The notes: generated by a model not told the origin, from the letters alone. A DNA stretch of 64,000 nt from Fragum whitleyi (GCA_948146395.1 OX411559.1:32146708-32210707), one strand, 5' to 3'; shown: positions 12,891-24,651, counted from the first letter of the stretch. Translations and numbers: made by a program.

Positions 12891-14690
12891 TTGGAAATGT
12901 CACGCACAGGCTCATAAACTATTTTAGGATTGTAGAATATATACCAAATTCTTTAATATGGGAAGAAATAGTGATGTCAAAAGGGTTATTGGTAATTTGT
13001 TAAACGAGAAACAATACATTTTTAGTTTGAGACGAATATTTTGAAAACTTTAATGACCTTTGATTCACCGTTTTGTCACCGCCAAATATGAGAGTTAAAC
13101 GTTTTTGAGATTAATCATATCCTAGGTAAAATGTCCGCGGTATTTCTTTCAGAATTTAGATACATAGATCAAATATTATAGTAGTAGCGTAAGGAAGTAT
13201 GGGTTTCTTGTGGAATACGTTGCTTCAATTTTATTCAATCTTTTATTTTCTTGAACCGGGAATTTCTATTCATTAATGAAAAAAAATATGTAAGAACGGA
13301 TTTTTTATTATCCCAATTCATAAAAATATTTTTCTAATATGAAACAAAATCAATATTTTTTTATGTTAAAAAGGAACAAATAGTCAAAATTGCGAAAAAA
13401 AGAAAGTAAAAATGATACGGAGCATGCTTAAAAAGGTGTACTTGTATTCTCTCAAAACATTTTTAGATAAGCTTTTTTAAATGTTTCTTTTTTTTCCAAT
13501 TACAGACTTTGCTCCATGCTTCTGACAATTGCCCAGTGTTCTCTTTGGGTATCGTTAATGTTTGTGTGGTGAATAAAATTTGAAACTAATAAAATATGGT
13601 TTTTGAAACCAATTATTGTAAGGGTAATATTGTCCATTTTACAATTATATTGTATGTATCGTTTAACTTCAAAACATAATATATCTACTTCAGGCTTATT
13701 TTCACATCCTAATATTATGTCACTACTCTATAAAAGAAAATTGGGGTAGAAGAGGTTTATTTCATTATTTATCACTTGAAGGATTGGTTTTATTTTGATA
13801 CTTTCAAAGAAAAAATTGGTAAGATTTTCTTACAAATTTGACAAAAAGTACACAAAACATTTTCGCTTCATCTTACATAGAAAAACAAACTTGATATCCA
13901 GGATGACATGCTTTAAAGTCGCTTTTAACATTTTTTCAATCATATTGCGGCGGTTTTTGGCTCTTAACAATTGATTTCATGTATGTTTGCATCGAAACTA
14001 CCATTTTATCCTTTCCTCCCCCGCTGCTAGCCCACTTGGGTTTACGATTATTCACCGGAAGAAAACATAATGGGAAATGAAGAAATCGCTTTAAGATTAA
14101 AATCATGGAAGATGCAAACGGTTCTTGTGTTTTGTGAAATTTTAACAGAAATGATTCTTCGTCTTTTGTGGAAGAAACAATAACAATACTACAGTTAAAT
14201 ACTTGGTTTAAGGAATGTTGTATATTCTTGACACCTACTTATAAGTTAAATGTTTATCTCTCTGAATCACCCTTAGGCTGGTTCCACTGTCGACTCATGT
14301 ATGAAGGCTTTTATCATAGTCGACAGTGGGACTAGTCTAAATCACCCTAGGGGGCTAATCACCCTTTTTATTGTAAACATGACTGACATTGACCATTATT
14401 GGTCATCACTATCTCATTAATTGATTTGAAATGTTGGTTGTTTTTTTTAAAGAATATTTATATTTTATTTAAACAGAAAGTTTATGACTTTTTAGAGTCT
14501 TCAAAGTTTTATTTATTTCTGACTTATAAAAACTGTGATAAAATTAAATCTTCAAATTAGCAAATGACTAAAAGTCATAAAACGTTCTAGATTCATTGAA
14601 GGTAGTTATTATGTAGGGTCTACATAAAAAGTTCCAACTTGCAGCAATGTTCAGAATAGAATTTATTTAAAAGAAAATTTTTGGTAAAAT
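12891..14690. other. Non-coding stretch with one short hairpin
   Basis: No gene supported. A 12-bp inverted repeat, CCACTGTCGACT at 14284-14295 and AGTCGACAGTGG at 14318-14329, can form a hairpin. The rest is AT-rich. Confidence 0.55.
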
Positions 14691-15110
14691 TTCTTTAATG
14701 CTTTTCGGTGGTTTATCAAGAAATAACGGTAGATTATCACTTGATAACCTCATCGCAAAAGCAGTGAAATTATCAAAATTTTATACCCTGCTTCTGTGCA
14801 TTTCATTCTATCTGACGTCAACTGTGCGGGGCGAAATAAGTGACGTCACAATCAACGTTGCATAGCAATAACGTGCAAAATGACGCGCTTTACGAAAATA
14901 TGTCCTTGAAATTTCACATTTTGTCTCATTTTTGCATTAAAGAAATAGAATAATCGTTTGTTTTTCGAGTAAGATCGATTATTATTTCATTTCGTGAACA
15001 ACAAAAGCTATATTTTCACTCGTGGCTCTGCCACTAGTGAAAATATAGCTTTTGTTGTTCTCTCAATGAAATATAAATCGATCTTACACTGAAACGAACG
15101 ATTATCCTCT
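14691..15110. repeat. Dispersed fold-back repeat (copy 1)
   Basis: It shares its sequence, in the opposite orientation, with 56228-56640. It contains TGACGTCA-type motifs and ends in a nested fold-back (about 14953-15107). An inner perfect stem AACAACAAAAGCTATATTTT pairs with its complement around 14997-15060, and an outer imperfect stem holds AAGATCGAT. It encodes nothing; the symmetry suggests a fold-back or long-TIR MITE. Confidence 0.75.
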
Positions 15111-15302
15111 ATACAATTTCCTCCCAACTATGTTATAACCCATGAAATCTTGCTACAGAATCGAAACATTGCAGTTAAAGGGGGACATAACTTATCCTCT
15201 TTGAATTATTCCAAGCGGGGATGTGCCAATACGAATTTTCTCTACTTGTCCCTTGACAATTAAAAAAAATTCTACTTGTCCAGGAGCAAACCAGGTCTTT
15301 AA

Positions 15303-15726
15303 GGAAATCGTGATTTTGACAAGGTGAATGATTCTGGAGTGATTTTTGAATTAAATTGAATGAGTGTATGGAGCGAGTTTTGAGTGAAATAAAAGGAAGG
15401 CAATCCAATCTCGCTAATTTTGTTCTGGATGACCAAAATTAGCGATATTTATTACCTCCCTTTCAAAATATGCATACAAGTTCTATAAATAGCTTTCTAT
15501 TTCTTCAGGAACCTATAAGTGCTTACAATCCCAAGTATCTCTGTGAAATCGCGATTTTTCTAGCTTTATTGATTTTGAATAACGTTGTTGGTTCTATCTT
15601 TTAGTGAGTTTGGGGGCGCTTTTGAATGCCTTGAGTGAGTGTTTGGAATGAATGAATGGAGCGCTGATCGAGTGATAGGAATGGTTTTGATTGAGATGTA
15701 TGACAATTTCACGATGTTGTTAACTG
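15303..15726. mobile_element. M1 MITE
   Basis: Both inverted ends are present (GAAATCGTGATTTTGACA at the left, TTTCACGATGTTGTTAACTG at the right). The internal palindrome TCGCTAATTTTGTTC / GACCAAAATTAGCGAT lies near 15410-15450. The left end is degraded, so a TA duplication is not demonstrable. Confidence 0.75.
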
Positions 15727-15829
15727 TCCTACTAGGCCTAATTATGAAATTAATAATAAAGATAATATATGTGTTAATAACAAAGGTATTAATATACCAA
15801 ACTTAATACAGATGCTGAGCATTTGAACG

Positions 15830-16175
15830 ATTTAGATTTTTCGTAGCGTTTCAAATTATTATAATGAGTTGTTTGAATATCTCGAATGAAGCGCCGAGCG
15901 AGTGATACATGGAGGAATGGTTTTGATAAAGCGCTCTATTCACTCATTTCAAACACCCACTCTAACAATTCAAAAACCCATTGAAAAATGTAGAATCAAC
16001 AACGTCATTCAAAATAAATTTTGCTATAGAATAATCGTGTTTTTACTGATATAATTCAAATTGTATGCGTCTCATAGGTTCTTGAAGTCATAGAACGATA
16101 TGTTTAGACACTGTTTGCATTTTTTATAAAAAGGGGTGTAATCAATATCGCTAATTTTGTTCATCCTGTACTGGT
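15830..16175. mobile_element. M1 MITE fragments
   Basis: One half in the plus sense (AATGAAGCGCCGAGCGAGTG) is followed by a half in the reverse sense (ATCAACAACGTCATTCAAAA, then AATCAATATCGCTAATTTTG). This is a truncated or rearranged copy. Confidence 0.55.
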
Positions 16176-17339
16176 ATGCATTTCAAAAATGGAGAGAAAC
16201 AAGGATTCTACATGATTTGTTGAAACCTCAAAGATATCTTTTAAGTGAAAAATCATATGCAATTCTGAGACCGGGTGAACGTTTTGCTTTCGTAGAACTA
16301 CTTTTCAGGCAGAGTGAGTAAGTTGCCCCTTGTTTTCCCAATAGTCTATGGGAGGTCACTCATGAAAATTTAATAAGTAAAATTACTGGAGTGGTAACCT
16401 CCCCTGACACCACTAATAATAATAGAACAATAACCTAGATAACATACATGTATACGGATACATCGCGAGCAGGTAGTGTAAAGCAGTTAGGTCGAGCGAT
16501 AAAGGTTTATGCAATGGGGTTTTACACTACTTTTCAACACACGACATTTAATCTAAAGAGTGTCTGCATTAATTTTCGTGCTTACCTTTTCTTTTCTTTT
16601 TTTTTCTTCATTTGAAAATGTAAATCGCGGAACATTAATTGATTATCCCTTTATTGAATTTTTCAATTAGATAACAACAGGATGTTGATTGTGACTACGG
16701 GGAATCGATTAGAGTTGCAAAAAAAATGATACCTAGATAAGCTAATTGCCGTTTCTTTCCTTTTATATCCAATGGATCAGACAATCACTCTTTAACTACA
16801 CCCGGCATAATGCCAAAAGTTATCGAAACCTTGTAATTACAGGACTTTGGTTGACGATCGACGATATATGTTGGGAAATGTATATCTGAAGCAAGATGCG
16901 AACTTGGGTCAGATCATTTTCCTTTTATCGTAATTTAACATGTAAAGATTCTCTTTTCTCAACAAATGGAAGAATTACTCTAGTATGCCAACAGAAACGT
17001 CCACCATCAGTACTTCAATGCTTTGATTTATAAATGTATGTAGTTTAGTTTGTCTTCGTGGACGCTTCTAAATGTAACCTCGGTTTATAAAACAATAAAT
17101 AATTTGTTCGATTTGAATGAGCGTTTCTGAATGTTTTGAGTTGTATATGGAAAGAATAAATGGGGCCCTTGGCGAACGTTTAAGAATAGTTTGATCGAGA
17201 TCAATGTCAACTTCATGCCAATACTGCCTGCAATCGAAAACAAATGTAGAAACGGGCGCGGAAATTAATTACTGTTGTTTCTGCCTTTATGAAACAAGAT
17301 TCTTAATCAGACACTTAATATTTTGCCCTTTTTAAACGG
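16176..17339. other. No supported gene
   Basis: AT-rich; includes a decayed M1-like segment around 17100-17225 (TTTGAATGAGCGTTTCTGAATG...GATCAATGTCAACTTCATG). Otherwise nothing recognised. Confidence 0.5.
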
Positions 17340-17715
17340 TTAATAACATAGAATGATTGACATTCATCGACTCAAACGATTCAGATACGTACAAAATTAC
17401 TAAAAACGATAAGATCAACAACTACATTCAAAATAAATAAAGCTAAAAAAAACTCTCTATTTTACGGACACACATGAAATTGAAAGCGATTGATTTGTTC
17501 TTGGGGAAATATGAAGCTTGTTATAGAACCTGTATGCATAATTTATTAAAGGGTTGAAATAAATAGGTTAGGACTTTTGGCCAGTATACATGTAACATTA
17601 TCGATATTACTTATCATAATCTTCATTAAAAACTCTCTCCACACACATTCAATTTCATTCCTATTTCATTTCAAAATCATTCATCATGTTAATTTTTACA
17701 CTGTTGTTTACTGTA
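17340..17715. mobile_element. Diverged M1 MITE
   Basis: Reverse-orientation M1 landmarks: ACTACATTCAAAATAAAT, AACCTGTATGCATAATTTATTAAAGG, then CATTTCAAAATCATTCATCATG. It lies immediately upstream of the LINE 5' fragment. Confidence 0.6.
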
Positions 17716-17849
17716 CATGTTCAATTGTTCAAAGAGAGTGGTGCCCTATAACTAGTGCTCTGTAGTTAAACTTGTAGAATGAATTTCGTTCTAGTTATTT
17801 ACTGCTAAAGGGGCAAATGTCGAAAATATGCAATAGAAAAAAGTTTCAT

Positions 17850-18057
17850 TTACCCCGCATGGTCGAAAATTCTAAAGGTACACTGAGTTAGTCATAAATC
17901 GAGGAATATTTAGACATTACCCAAAATGTAATTTCAGAACATAGATTGAAAGGTCTAATTATCTTAATGGGAGACTTCAAATGTCATTCCAATAGTTCTT
18001 TTTTTTTAAATCATTAGATAGCAGGGATAAGCTCTTTACTTCTTTCTTATCAGATAA
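17850..18057 (+). pseudogene. 5' part of a LINE (endonuclease region)
   Basis: Translation in the frame through 17965-17995 gives a segment ending IILMGDFKCHSNS. The GDF(N/K)xH core is the APE-type endonuclease signature of non-LTR retrotransposons. After a frameshift in a poly-T run it continues RDKLFTSFLSD and stops at the array boundary (18058). The continuation of the same endonuclease is found 15.8 kb away at 33839 (NRLTAVTSLDICGGAPVTFE). The two sides join in frame, so they are one LINE cut by the insertion. The true 5' end is not visible; the copy is probably 5'-truncated. Confidence 0.8.
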
Positions 18058-18529
18058 GGATCCGCTCCGGTCACAATTTACTTCCTAGGTCGTTGTACCC
18101 TCAAATAGTCCGGTTAGAAAAAATGATATGCTCCTTTTGCCACACTGTTTTAATGTTTAAATAACAGTAAAGGGCTTGAAATGAGGTTCAGCTAAGTGCC
18201 AGACCTCTGCTACATTTCATGCATAGGATTAAATGAATTTAGTTGCGAACTACTTTTTCTTGGAGCCTGACCTTTGATGGAGGTACCAGAGTTGACATAC
18301 ACTTTCGTACCAAGAGAATTTTGAGGGTAGTTGTGCGCAATGAAAAATTGTGAAAAAAGTTATCCTGCAAGGTACTGTTTTCTGGGGCTGATATGCAAGA
18401 ACATATATTGCTCTTTAAGCCACACTAAGTTATTTAGCCCAAATAAGTTTTTTAAAAGAGCTACAGACTGTCAAAAGGTGCCAATTTACTATATAATTCA
18501 ACAGGGCCAAAACAGACAGGAGTGTAACC
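18058..18529. repeat. 472-bp direct repeat R, copy 1
   Basis: Runs from GGATCCGCTCCGG to GGAGTGTAACC. Near-identical copies lie at 21802-22275 and 33367-33838. Its ends form an imperfect inverted repeat of about 15 bp. In unit 1 it is followed by TATATCAAGCT, the start of the transposase-bearing segment. Confidence 0.85.
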
Positions 18530-19036
18530 TATATCAAGCTGGGGGGGTCACACAAAAATAACGCTTGTAATGTTCTTTTCATAGATTTTGGGCTCAAAAT
18601 GTCACTGTGCACTAGTAAATATGTTCAAGAATTGGATTTTAATAATATTCTTCCGATTTAATTGAAATTTGAATTTGATTTTTTTAAAAAAAATATTAAA
18701 ATGTCAATTTTATCCCTTTTAAGTACTTTGATTCCAATTGGAATGCTTTGGCCTTTTTCACATGATGTCATAACAAGCTGTCTGCACCATTGATCACCCG
18801 AACCAGACTTTTTAACTGTAAACAACTTGAATTTACATCTAAAAAAGATTTGGATTAACCCCTTAACCTTGGGACATGAGCCCCTTAAACGCCCCTTTTG
18901 TATGAATTTGCTCTGTTTCGGCTAGCATCAAGCCTCATCAGTGGTGTTGCTCTACACCGGACAGAGATTGTCTCATCCTGTCTCATCTCATCTTATTTGT
19001 GATTTGGGCCCGTAAATCTCTGTCTCATCTATTTCA

Positions 19037-20908
19037 CTATTGGTGGACAGTCTGCGCATAATTATGTTTGTCATTATTGGCCACACCTTTAATGTAGTCC
19101 TGTATTTCGTTTACGTTTCGTTTTTTCTTAACCTCTCGGTGTTGAAATTCCATAAGAGCTCTTCTTCTAAGGCGGTTCCTTTTAAAAGTGTCGGTTTTTC
19201 TGTACAATTTGTCCTTAATTCTTTTTAAAGAAATTTGCTGGAGTCGCTTTTTGGCCCAAACTCCAAGCCCAGTCCCCGATATTTTCCAAAGTTTCTTTCT
19301 GACTGCTATGTCCAGAGTATTGTTAGAACGCAATATTTGGGCTGAAAGTCTTCCAGTGAAAGTCCTGCTGTAGTTTATATTTTTGCTTAAGGTTGCAGAT
19401 GCTGCCCTATTAAATGTTTCACACTTCTGTGTGGATGTCCTTGAACTCACACTGTAAATTGCACCTTCACTAAGTCTCATCTGCAAAATAACTTCCAACA
19501 GCGCCTTGTCGTTCTCAGTCATACGCAGATATGTTATGTTCGCAGGGCCTAGTACTTTAGAATTGTGCCACCAAGTTGAAACGCCATCACATACAAGTGA
19601 ATGGTTGGCACAGTTACTACAATTTCCAGCATAACAGTCAACAGTAGATGATCTTATTGAGGGTAAGTCTTTCAACATTTTGGTTATGTCCCCCTGTCCC
19701 CTTCTTGCCATTTCTTCAATTATAGCATTACGCCGCATTCTTATGTCATTTCCCAGCTTCCCCTGTGCGGACTGTCTGTCACGCTTCGTATTGAACGGGA
19801 ACATTTTTTCACTAAAGTTAACGTTACGTACTTTCCTCTCTTGGCAAACGGATAAATGATTCGGGTCGGCCTGCCTCGTCACATTCCACACGTCATCGAG
19901 AGTTCTGTAAAAGTCCTGCATGCCGAGCTGAGACTTTGTGTCGCCATCCGTGGTTAGCGTTCGAACCAAGAATCTGTCTTTGTATAAGTCTTCAGCCACA
20001 TTGTAAGCCATTTTTCTTTCTGAGTGTGGTGTGAAGTATTCTAAGTCTGCAGAGCAACCTGCATGACCACCAGGGCAGAATACATCCAGTCCTTTGTATC
20101 TGAGGGAGGCCCCTGTCATACAGAGCTTGTTTTCAACCGACATCGCGACAATGAACTTGTATTCTGTATGATTCTCGGTCGCTATAGTATATGCCTGAGA
20201 TGAGCTTTGCCCTGGTTTGTAGGAGGAAATCATTCTCTGGCTATTATATCTAGCATCAATTGAAAGGTCTAGCTGCTTTGGATCCTTTGAGCCAATAGAA
20301 ATGTTGTGTTTAGTCACAATTTCACGTTTCTCTGCCATATCATCACTGTTTATCTTTACAATCTTCTTGCTGACCTGCTTGCAGAGTTCATGCATATGGC
20401 TTGCTGCTGGAAAAGGCAGGTCAAGTTGTGTGAATAAGTCCTCAGCTCTGGATACACCCATGGGGCTATCCATCAGTGCCACGGCAAGATTCGTATTGAG
20501 TACCGCCGCGCCTCTGGTGTCCTTAATTTCCTCATACATTTTGAAAAAATCTGACAGATAGCCACATGAGTTGCATTTAAATTGTAGTTTTATTACAAGT
20601 CCTGCTTTCACCTCATTTGCAAAGGTGATCTGAGGAGCCCTGCATCTTGTCCTGTTGTGGCTTTTCACCAGTTGATTTATAGAAAATACTAACTTGCTCA
20701 TGCTCACAATACGGTTTCCCTTGAAGGCATCTTGATCTGTGTCACGTTGTCGCAGGTTATAGGTGCGATCCCCAGAAAGGTTGTTGTGGGTAGTTGAAAT
20801 AGAACCATTTTCTTCACCGGTTTGACTGGAGGGTCCTGGTTGGTTACTTCTCAATAAATGATATGTATTCCCTTTTTGAAAATAGTTTGATCTGCTGCGT
20901 TTAACCAT
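19037..20908 (-). CDS. Mutator-like transposase, intact (623 aa)
   Basis: Reads as an intact DDE transposase of the Mutator-like type common in aquatic invertebrates. A CNSCGY zinc motif (C112/C115) leads a segment with the VLNTNLAVALMDSPMG...LDLPF pattern of that family. Candidate catalytic acids are D218 in SIDARYN, D321/D323 in TDGDTK and E497 in KCETFN. CPGGHAGC (C278, H282, C285) and a Cys/His cluster at 425-440 (C425, C430, C433, H436, C440) probably bind zinc. Residues 555-600 are very basic and may bind DNA. The start is the ATG at 20908 in ACCATG context on the plus strand, the most upstream Met in frame. A single exon with no stop or frameshift could still be functional. Family naming is from motif memory, not a search. 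Confidence 0.8.
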   Translation of the reverse strand: MVKRSRSNYFQKGNTYHLLRSNQPGPSSQTGEENGSISTTHNNLSGDRTYNLRQRDTDQDAFKGNRIVSMSKLVFSINQLVKSHNRTRCRAPQITFANEVKAGLVIKLQFKCNSCGYLSDFFKMYEEIKDTRGAAVLNTNLAVALMDSPMGVSRAEDLFTQLDLPFPAASHMHELCKQVSKKIVKINSDDMAEKREIVTKHNISIGSKDPKQLDLSIDARYNSQRMISSYKPGQSSSQAYTIATENHTEYKFIVAMSVENKLCMTGASLRYKGLDVFCPGGHAGCSADLEYFTPHSERKMAYNVAEDLYKDRFLVRTLTTDGDTKSQLGMQDFYRTLDDVWNVTRQADPNHLSVCQERKVRNVNFSEKMFPFNTKRDRQSAQGKLGNDIRMRRNAIIEEMARRGQGDITKMLKDLPSIRSSTVDCYAGNCSNCANHSLVCDGVSTWWHNSKVLGPANITYLRMTENDKALLEVILQMRLSEGAIYSVSSRTSTQKCETFNRAASATLSKNINYSRTFTGRLSAQILRSNNTLDIAVRKKLWKISGTGLGVWAKKRLQQISLKRIKDKLYRKTDTFKRNRLRRRALMEFQHREVKKKRNVNEIQDYIKGVANNDKHNYAQTVHQ

Positions 20909-21801
20909 GTCGAAAAAATATTTTATTTATTTTAAGATTTCTCTATAATGAATGAGTAGCTGGTTATGGTATTGAAAGGCTTTTGCATCTTCTTTTATAC
21001 CTACCCAGCAATGTCAGTGTCATATGACGGCACTAATTGGATTGGTTGGCATTCAAAGTGACCACTTGATATTAAGATAATCAGCTTCCAAACCCTAGCC
21101 CCTGTATGGATATATCCTGTTAGAGCCCATTCTCTTTGTTTCACCAATATCCTTGTATTTTGATACAGCAGCCTCTTTGATCAAAATGGTGAAAGTAAAA
21201 AAAAATTAGAACTTAAGATTTAACATAATAGACAAAAGATAAACACCACCACTATTTTGCTCTAAAGGCCTAATGCCCATTTACAGTTCACCTTACCCTT
21301 TTCAACACTGTCAAATTAAGTGTATTTTCCTTTTTCCTAGGTGTTTTTTTACTCTAACTTAGTGTAAACATATTAGATTTTTAGAATCAGCCATTCATGA
21401 GATTTTGTGTTCATTGTATTGAAATTTCTATACAATAATTGAACTTTTTTTAAAATTTAAATTCACTTTTTTTTTAAATGCTATTTTTTAAAGCATTTCA
21501 TTTTAGCATAGACATCTGGGAAAGGGTTCAAAGAGTAATTTATCTGCAAGGGACTTTTTATTTTATGAAAATTGATGACTTTTTACAAAAGTTATGGCAA
21601 TTTCTAACCAGCAGGTGAGGGAAACTGAAACTACTCCTTTTTGGCCCTAATTTCAGAAATATAGGCCTTGTACTAATTCTACTGCCATTTTTCTTCTAAG
21701 TGATATTTTTGGAAAATTTAAAAACGGGGAATGTTGTAATACATATGCGCTTCAAATGGGGGCATTTTTGTCAAAATTGAAAAAAAAAAGTTTGATATTT
21801 A
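20909..21801. other. 5' flank of transposase copy 1
   Basis: Non-coding, AT-rich; the same sequence, nearly unchanged, follows the Bel/Pao element at 32460-33366. It probably holds the transposase promoter, but no clear TATA box can be singled out among the A/T runs. It ends AGTTTGATATTTA, an imperfect inverted counterpart of the TATATCAAGCT that starts the transposase segment. Confidence 0.6.
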
Positions 21802-22275
21802 GGATCCGCTCCGGTCACAATTTACTTCCTAGGTCGTTGTACCCTCAAATAGTCCGGTTAGAAAAAAATGATATGCTCCTTTTGCCACACTGTTTTAATG
21901 TTTAAATAACAGTAAAGGGCTTGAAATGAGGTTCAGCTAAGTGCCAGACCTCTGCTACATTTCATGCATAGGATTAAATGAATTTAGTTGCGAACTACTT
22001 TTTCTTGGAGCCTGACCTTTGATGGAGGTACCAGAGTTGACATACACTTTCGTACCAAGAGAATTTTGAGGGTAGTTGTGCGCAATGAAAAATTGTGAAA
22101 AAAGTTATCCTGCAAGGTACTGTTTTCTGGGGCTGATATGCAAGAACATATATTGCTCTTTAAGCCACACTAAGTTATTTAGCCCAAATAAGTTTTTTTA
22201 AAACAGCTACAGACTGTCAAAAGGTGCCAATTTACTATATAATTCAACAGGGCCAAAACAGACAGGAGTGTAACC
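21802..22275. repeat. 472-bp direct repeat R, copy 2
   Basis: Internal copy at the junction between units 1 and 2. It is almost identical to copies 1 and 3, with an extra A near 21868 and an extra T near 22200. The latter breaks the small open frame seen in copy 1, so R is unlikely to encode protein. Confidence 0.85.
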
Positions 22276-22781
22276 TATATCAAGCTGGGGGGTCACACAA
22301 AAATAACGCTTGTAATGTTCTTTTCATAGATTTTGGGCTCAAAATGTCACTGTGCACTAGTAAATATGTTCAAGAATTGGATTTTAATAATATTCTTCCG
22401 ATTTAATTGAAATTTGAATTTGATTTTTTTAAAAAAAATATTAAAATGTCAATTTTATCCCTTTTAAGTACTTTGATTCCAATTGGAATGCTTTGGCCTT
22501 TTTCACATGATGTCATAACAAGCTGTCTGCACCATTGATCACCCGAACCAGACTTTTTAACTGTAAACAACTTGAATTTACATCTAAAAAAGATTTGGAT
22601 TAACCCCTAAACCTTGGGACATGAGCCCCTTAAACGCCCCTTTTGTATGAATTTGCTCTGTTTCGGCTAGCATCAAGCCTCATCAGTGGTGTTGCTCTAC
22701 ACCAGACAGAGATTGTCTCATCCTGTCTCATCTCATCTTATTTGTGATTTGGGCCCGTAAATCTCTGTCTCATCTATTTCA

Positions 22782-24599
22782 CTATTGGTGGACAGTCTGC
22801 GCATAATTATGTATGTCATTATTGGCCACACCTTTAATGTAGTCCTGTATTTCGTTTACGTTTCGTTTTTTCTTAACCTCTCGGTGTTGAAATTCCATAA
22901 GAGCTCTTCTTCTAAGGCGGTTCCTTTTAAAAGTGTCGGTTTTTCTGTACAATTTGTCCTTAATTCTTTTTAAAGAAATTTGCTGGAGTCGCTTTTTGGC
23001 CCAAACTCCAAGCCCAGTCCCCGATATTTTCCAAAGTTTCTTTCTGACTGCTATGTCCAGAGTATTGTTAGAACGCAATATTTGGGCTGAAAGTCTTCCA
23101 GTGAAAGTCCTGCTGTAGTTTATATTTTTGCTTAAGGTTGCAGATGCTGCCCTATTAAATGCTTCACACTTCTGTGTGGATGTCCTTGAACTCACACTGT
23201 AAATTGCACCTTCACTAAGTCTCATCTGCAAAATAACTTCCAACAGCGCCTTGTCGTTCTCAGTCATACGCAGATATGTTATGTTCGCAGGGCCTAGTAC
23301 TTTAGAATTGTGCCACCAAGTTGAAACGCCATCACATACAAGTGAATGGTTGGCACAGTTACTACAATTTCCAGCATAACAGTCAACAGTAGATGATCTT
23401 ATTGAGGGTAAGTCTTTCAACATTTTGGTTATGTCCCCCTGTCCCCTTCTTGCCATTTCTTCAATTATAGCATTACACCGCATTCTTATGTCATTTCCCA
23501 GCTTCCCCTGTGCGGACTGTCTGTCACGCTTCGTATTGAACGGGAACATTTTTTCACTAAAGTTAACGTTACGTACTTTCCTCTCTTGGCAAACGGATAA
23601 ATGATTCGGGTCGGCCTGCCTCGTCACATTCCACACGTCATCGAGAGTTCTGTAAAAGTCCTGCATGCCGAGCTGAGACTTTGTGTCGCCATCCGTGGTT
23701 AGCGTTCGAACCAAGAATCTGTCTTTGTATAAGTCTTCAGCCACATTGTAAGCCATTTTTCTTTCTGAGTGTGGTGTGAAGTATTCTAAGTCTGCAGAGC
23801 AACCTGCGTGACCACCAGGGCAGAATACATCCAGTCCTTTGTATCTGAGGGAGGCCCCTGTCATACAGAGCTTGTTTTCAACCGACATCGCGACAATGAA
23901 CTTGTATTCTGTATGATTCTCGGTCGCTATAGTATATGCCTGAGATGAGCTTTGCCCTGGTTTGTAGGAGGAAATCATTCTCTGGCTATTATATCTAGCA
24001 TCAATTGAAAGGTCTAGCTGCTTTGGATCCTTTGAGCCAATAGAAATGTTGTGTTTAGTCACAATTTCACGTTTCTCTGCCATATCATCACTGTTTATCT
24101 TTACAATCTTCTTGCTGACCTGCTTGCAGAGTTCATGCATATGGCTTGCTGCTTGAAAAGGCAGGTCAAGTTGTGTGAATAAGTCCTCAGCTCTGGATAC
24201 ACCCATGGGGCTATCCATCAGTGCCACAGCAAGATTCGTATTGAGTACCGCCGCGCCTCTGGTGTCCTTAATTTCCTCATACATTTTGAAAAAATCTGAC
24301 AGATAGCCACATGAGTTGCATTTAAATTGTAGTTTTATTCCAAGTCCTGCTTTCACCTCATTTGCAAAGGTGATCTGAGGAGCCCTGCATCTTGTCCTGT
24401 TGTGGCTTTTCACCAGTTGATTTATAGAAAATACTAACTTGCTCATGCTCACAATACGGTTTCCCTTGAAGGCATCTTGATCTGTGTCACGTTGTCGCAG
24501 GTTATAGGTGCGATCCCCAGAAAGGTTGTTGTGGGTAGTTGAAATAGAACCATTTTCTTCACCGGTTTGACTGGAGGGTCCTGGTTGGTTACTTCTCAA
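22782..24599 (-). CDS. Mutator-like transposase, copy 2 (5' end damaged)
   Basis: 605 residues matching copy 1 from its internal MRSNQPGPS onward. Substitutions versus copy 1 are V/G, P/Q, R/C, T/A and K/I at copy-1 positions of about 105, 167, 393, 498 and 614; all candidate catalytic and zinc residues remain. A 2-bp deletion near 24625 shifts the frame between the original ATG (24649-24651) and this ORF. Translation from the original ATG would stop after about 20 codons; the listed start is the next ATG in the intact frame. The promoter region lies 7.8 kb away beyond the Bel/Pao insertion. It may be expressed only through LTR read-through. Confidence 0.75.
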   Translation of the reverse strand: MRSNQPGPSSQTGEENGSISTTHNNLSGDRTYNLRQRDTDQDAFKGNRIVSMSKLVFSINQLVKSHNRTRCRAPQITFANEVKAGLGIKLQFKCNSCGYLSDFFKMYEEIKDTRGAAVLNTNLAVALMDSPMGVSRAEDLFTQLDLPFQAASHMHELCKQVSKKIVKINSDDMAEKREIVTKHNISIGSKDPKQLDLSIDARYNSQRMISSYKPGQSSSQAYTIATENHTEYKFIVAMSVENKLCMTGASLRYKGLDVFCPGGHAGCSADLEYFTPHSERKMAYNVAEDLYKDRFLVRTLTTDGDTKSQLGMQDFYRTLDDVWNVTRQADPNHLSVCQERKVRNVNFSEKMFPFNTKRDRQSAQGKLGNDIRMRCNAIIEEMARRGQGDITKMLKDLPSIRSSTVDCYAGNCSNCANHSLVCDGVSTWWHNSKVLGPANITYLRMTENDKALLEVILQMRLSEGAIYSVSSRTSTQKCEAFNRAASATLSKNINYSRTFTGRLSAQILRSNNTLDIAVRKKLWKISGTGLGVWAKKRLQQISLKRIKDKLYRKTDTFKRNRLRRRALMEFQHREVKKKRNVNEIQDYIKGVANNDIHNYAQTVHQ

Positions 24600-24651
24600 T
24601 AAATGATATGTATTCCCTTTTTGAATAGTTTGATCTGCTGCGTTTAACCAT

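Noticed and set aside
18331..18561. 76-codon open frame in repeat R, also seen in copies 2 and 3
   Set aside because: Copy 2 has a 1-bp insertion that breaks it, there is no domain, and its conservation is explained by the youth of the repeat.
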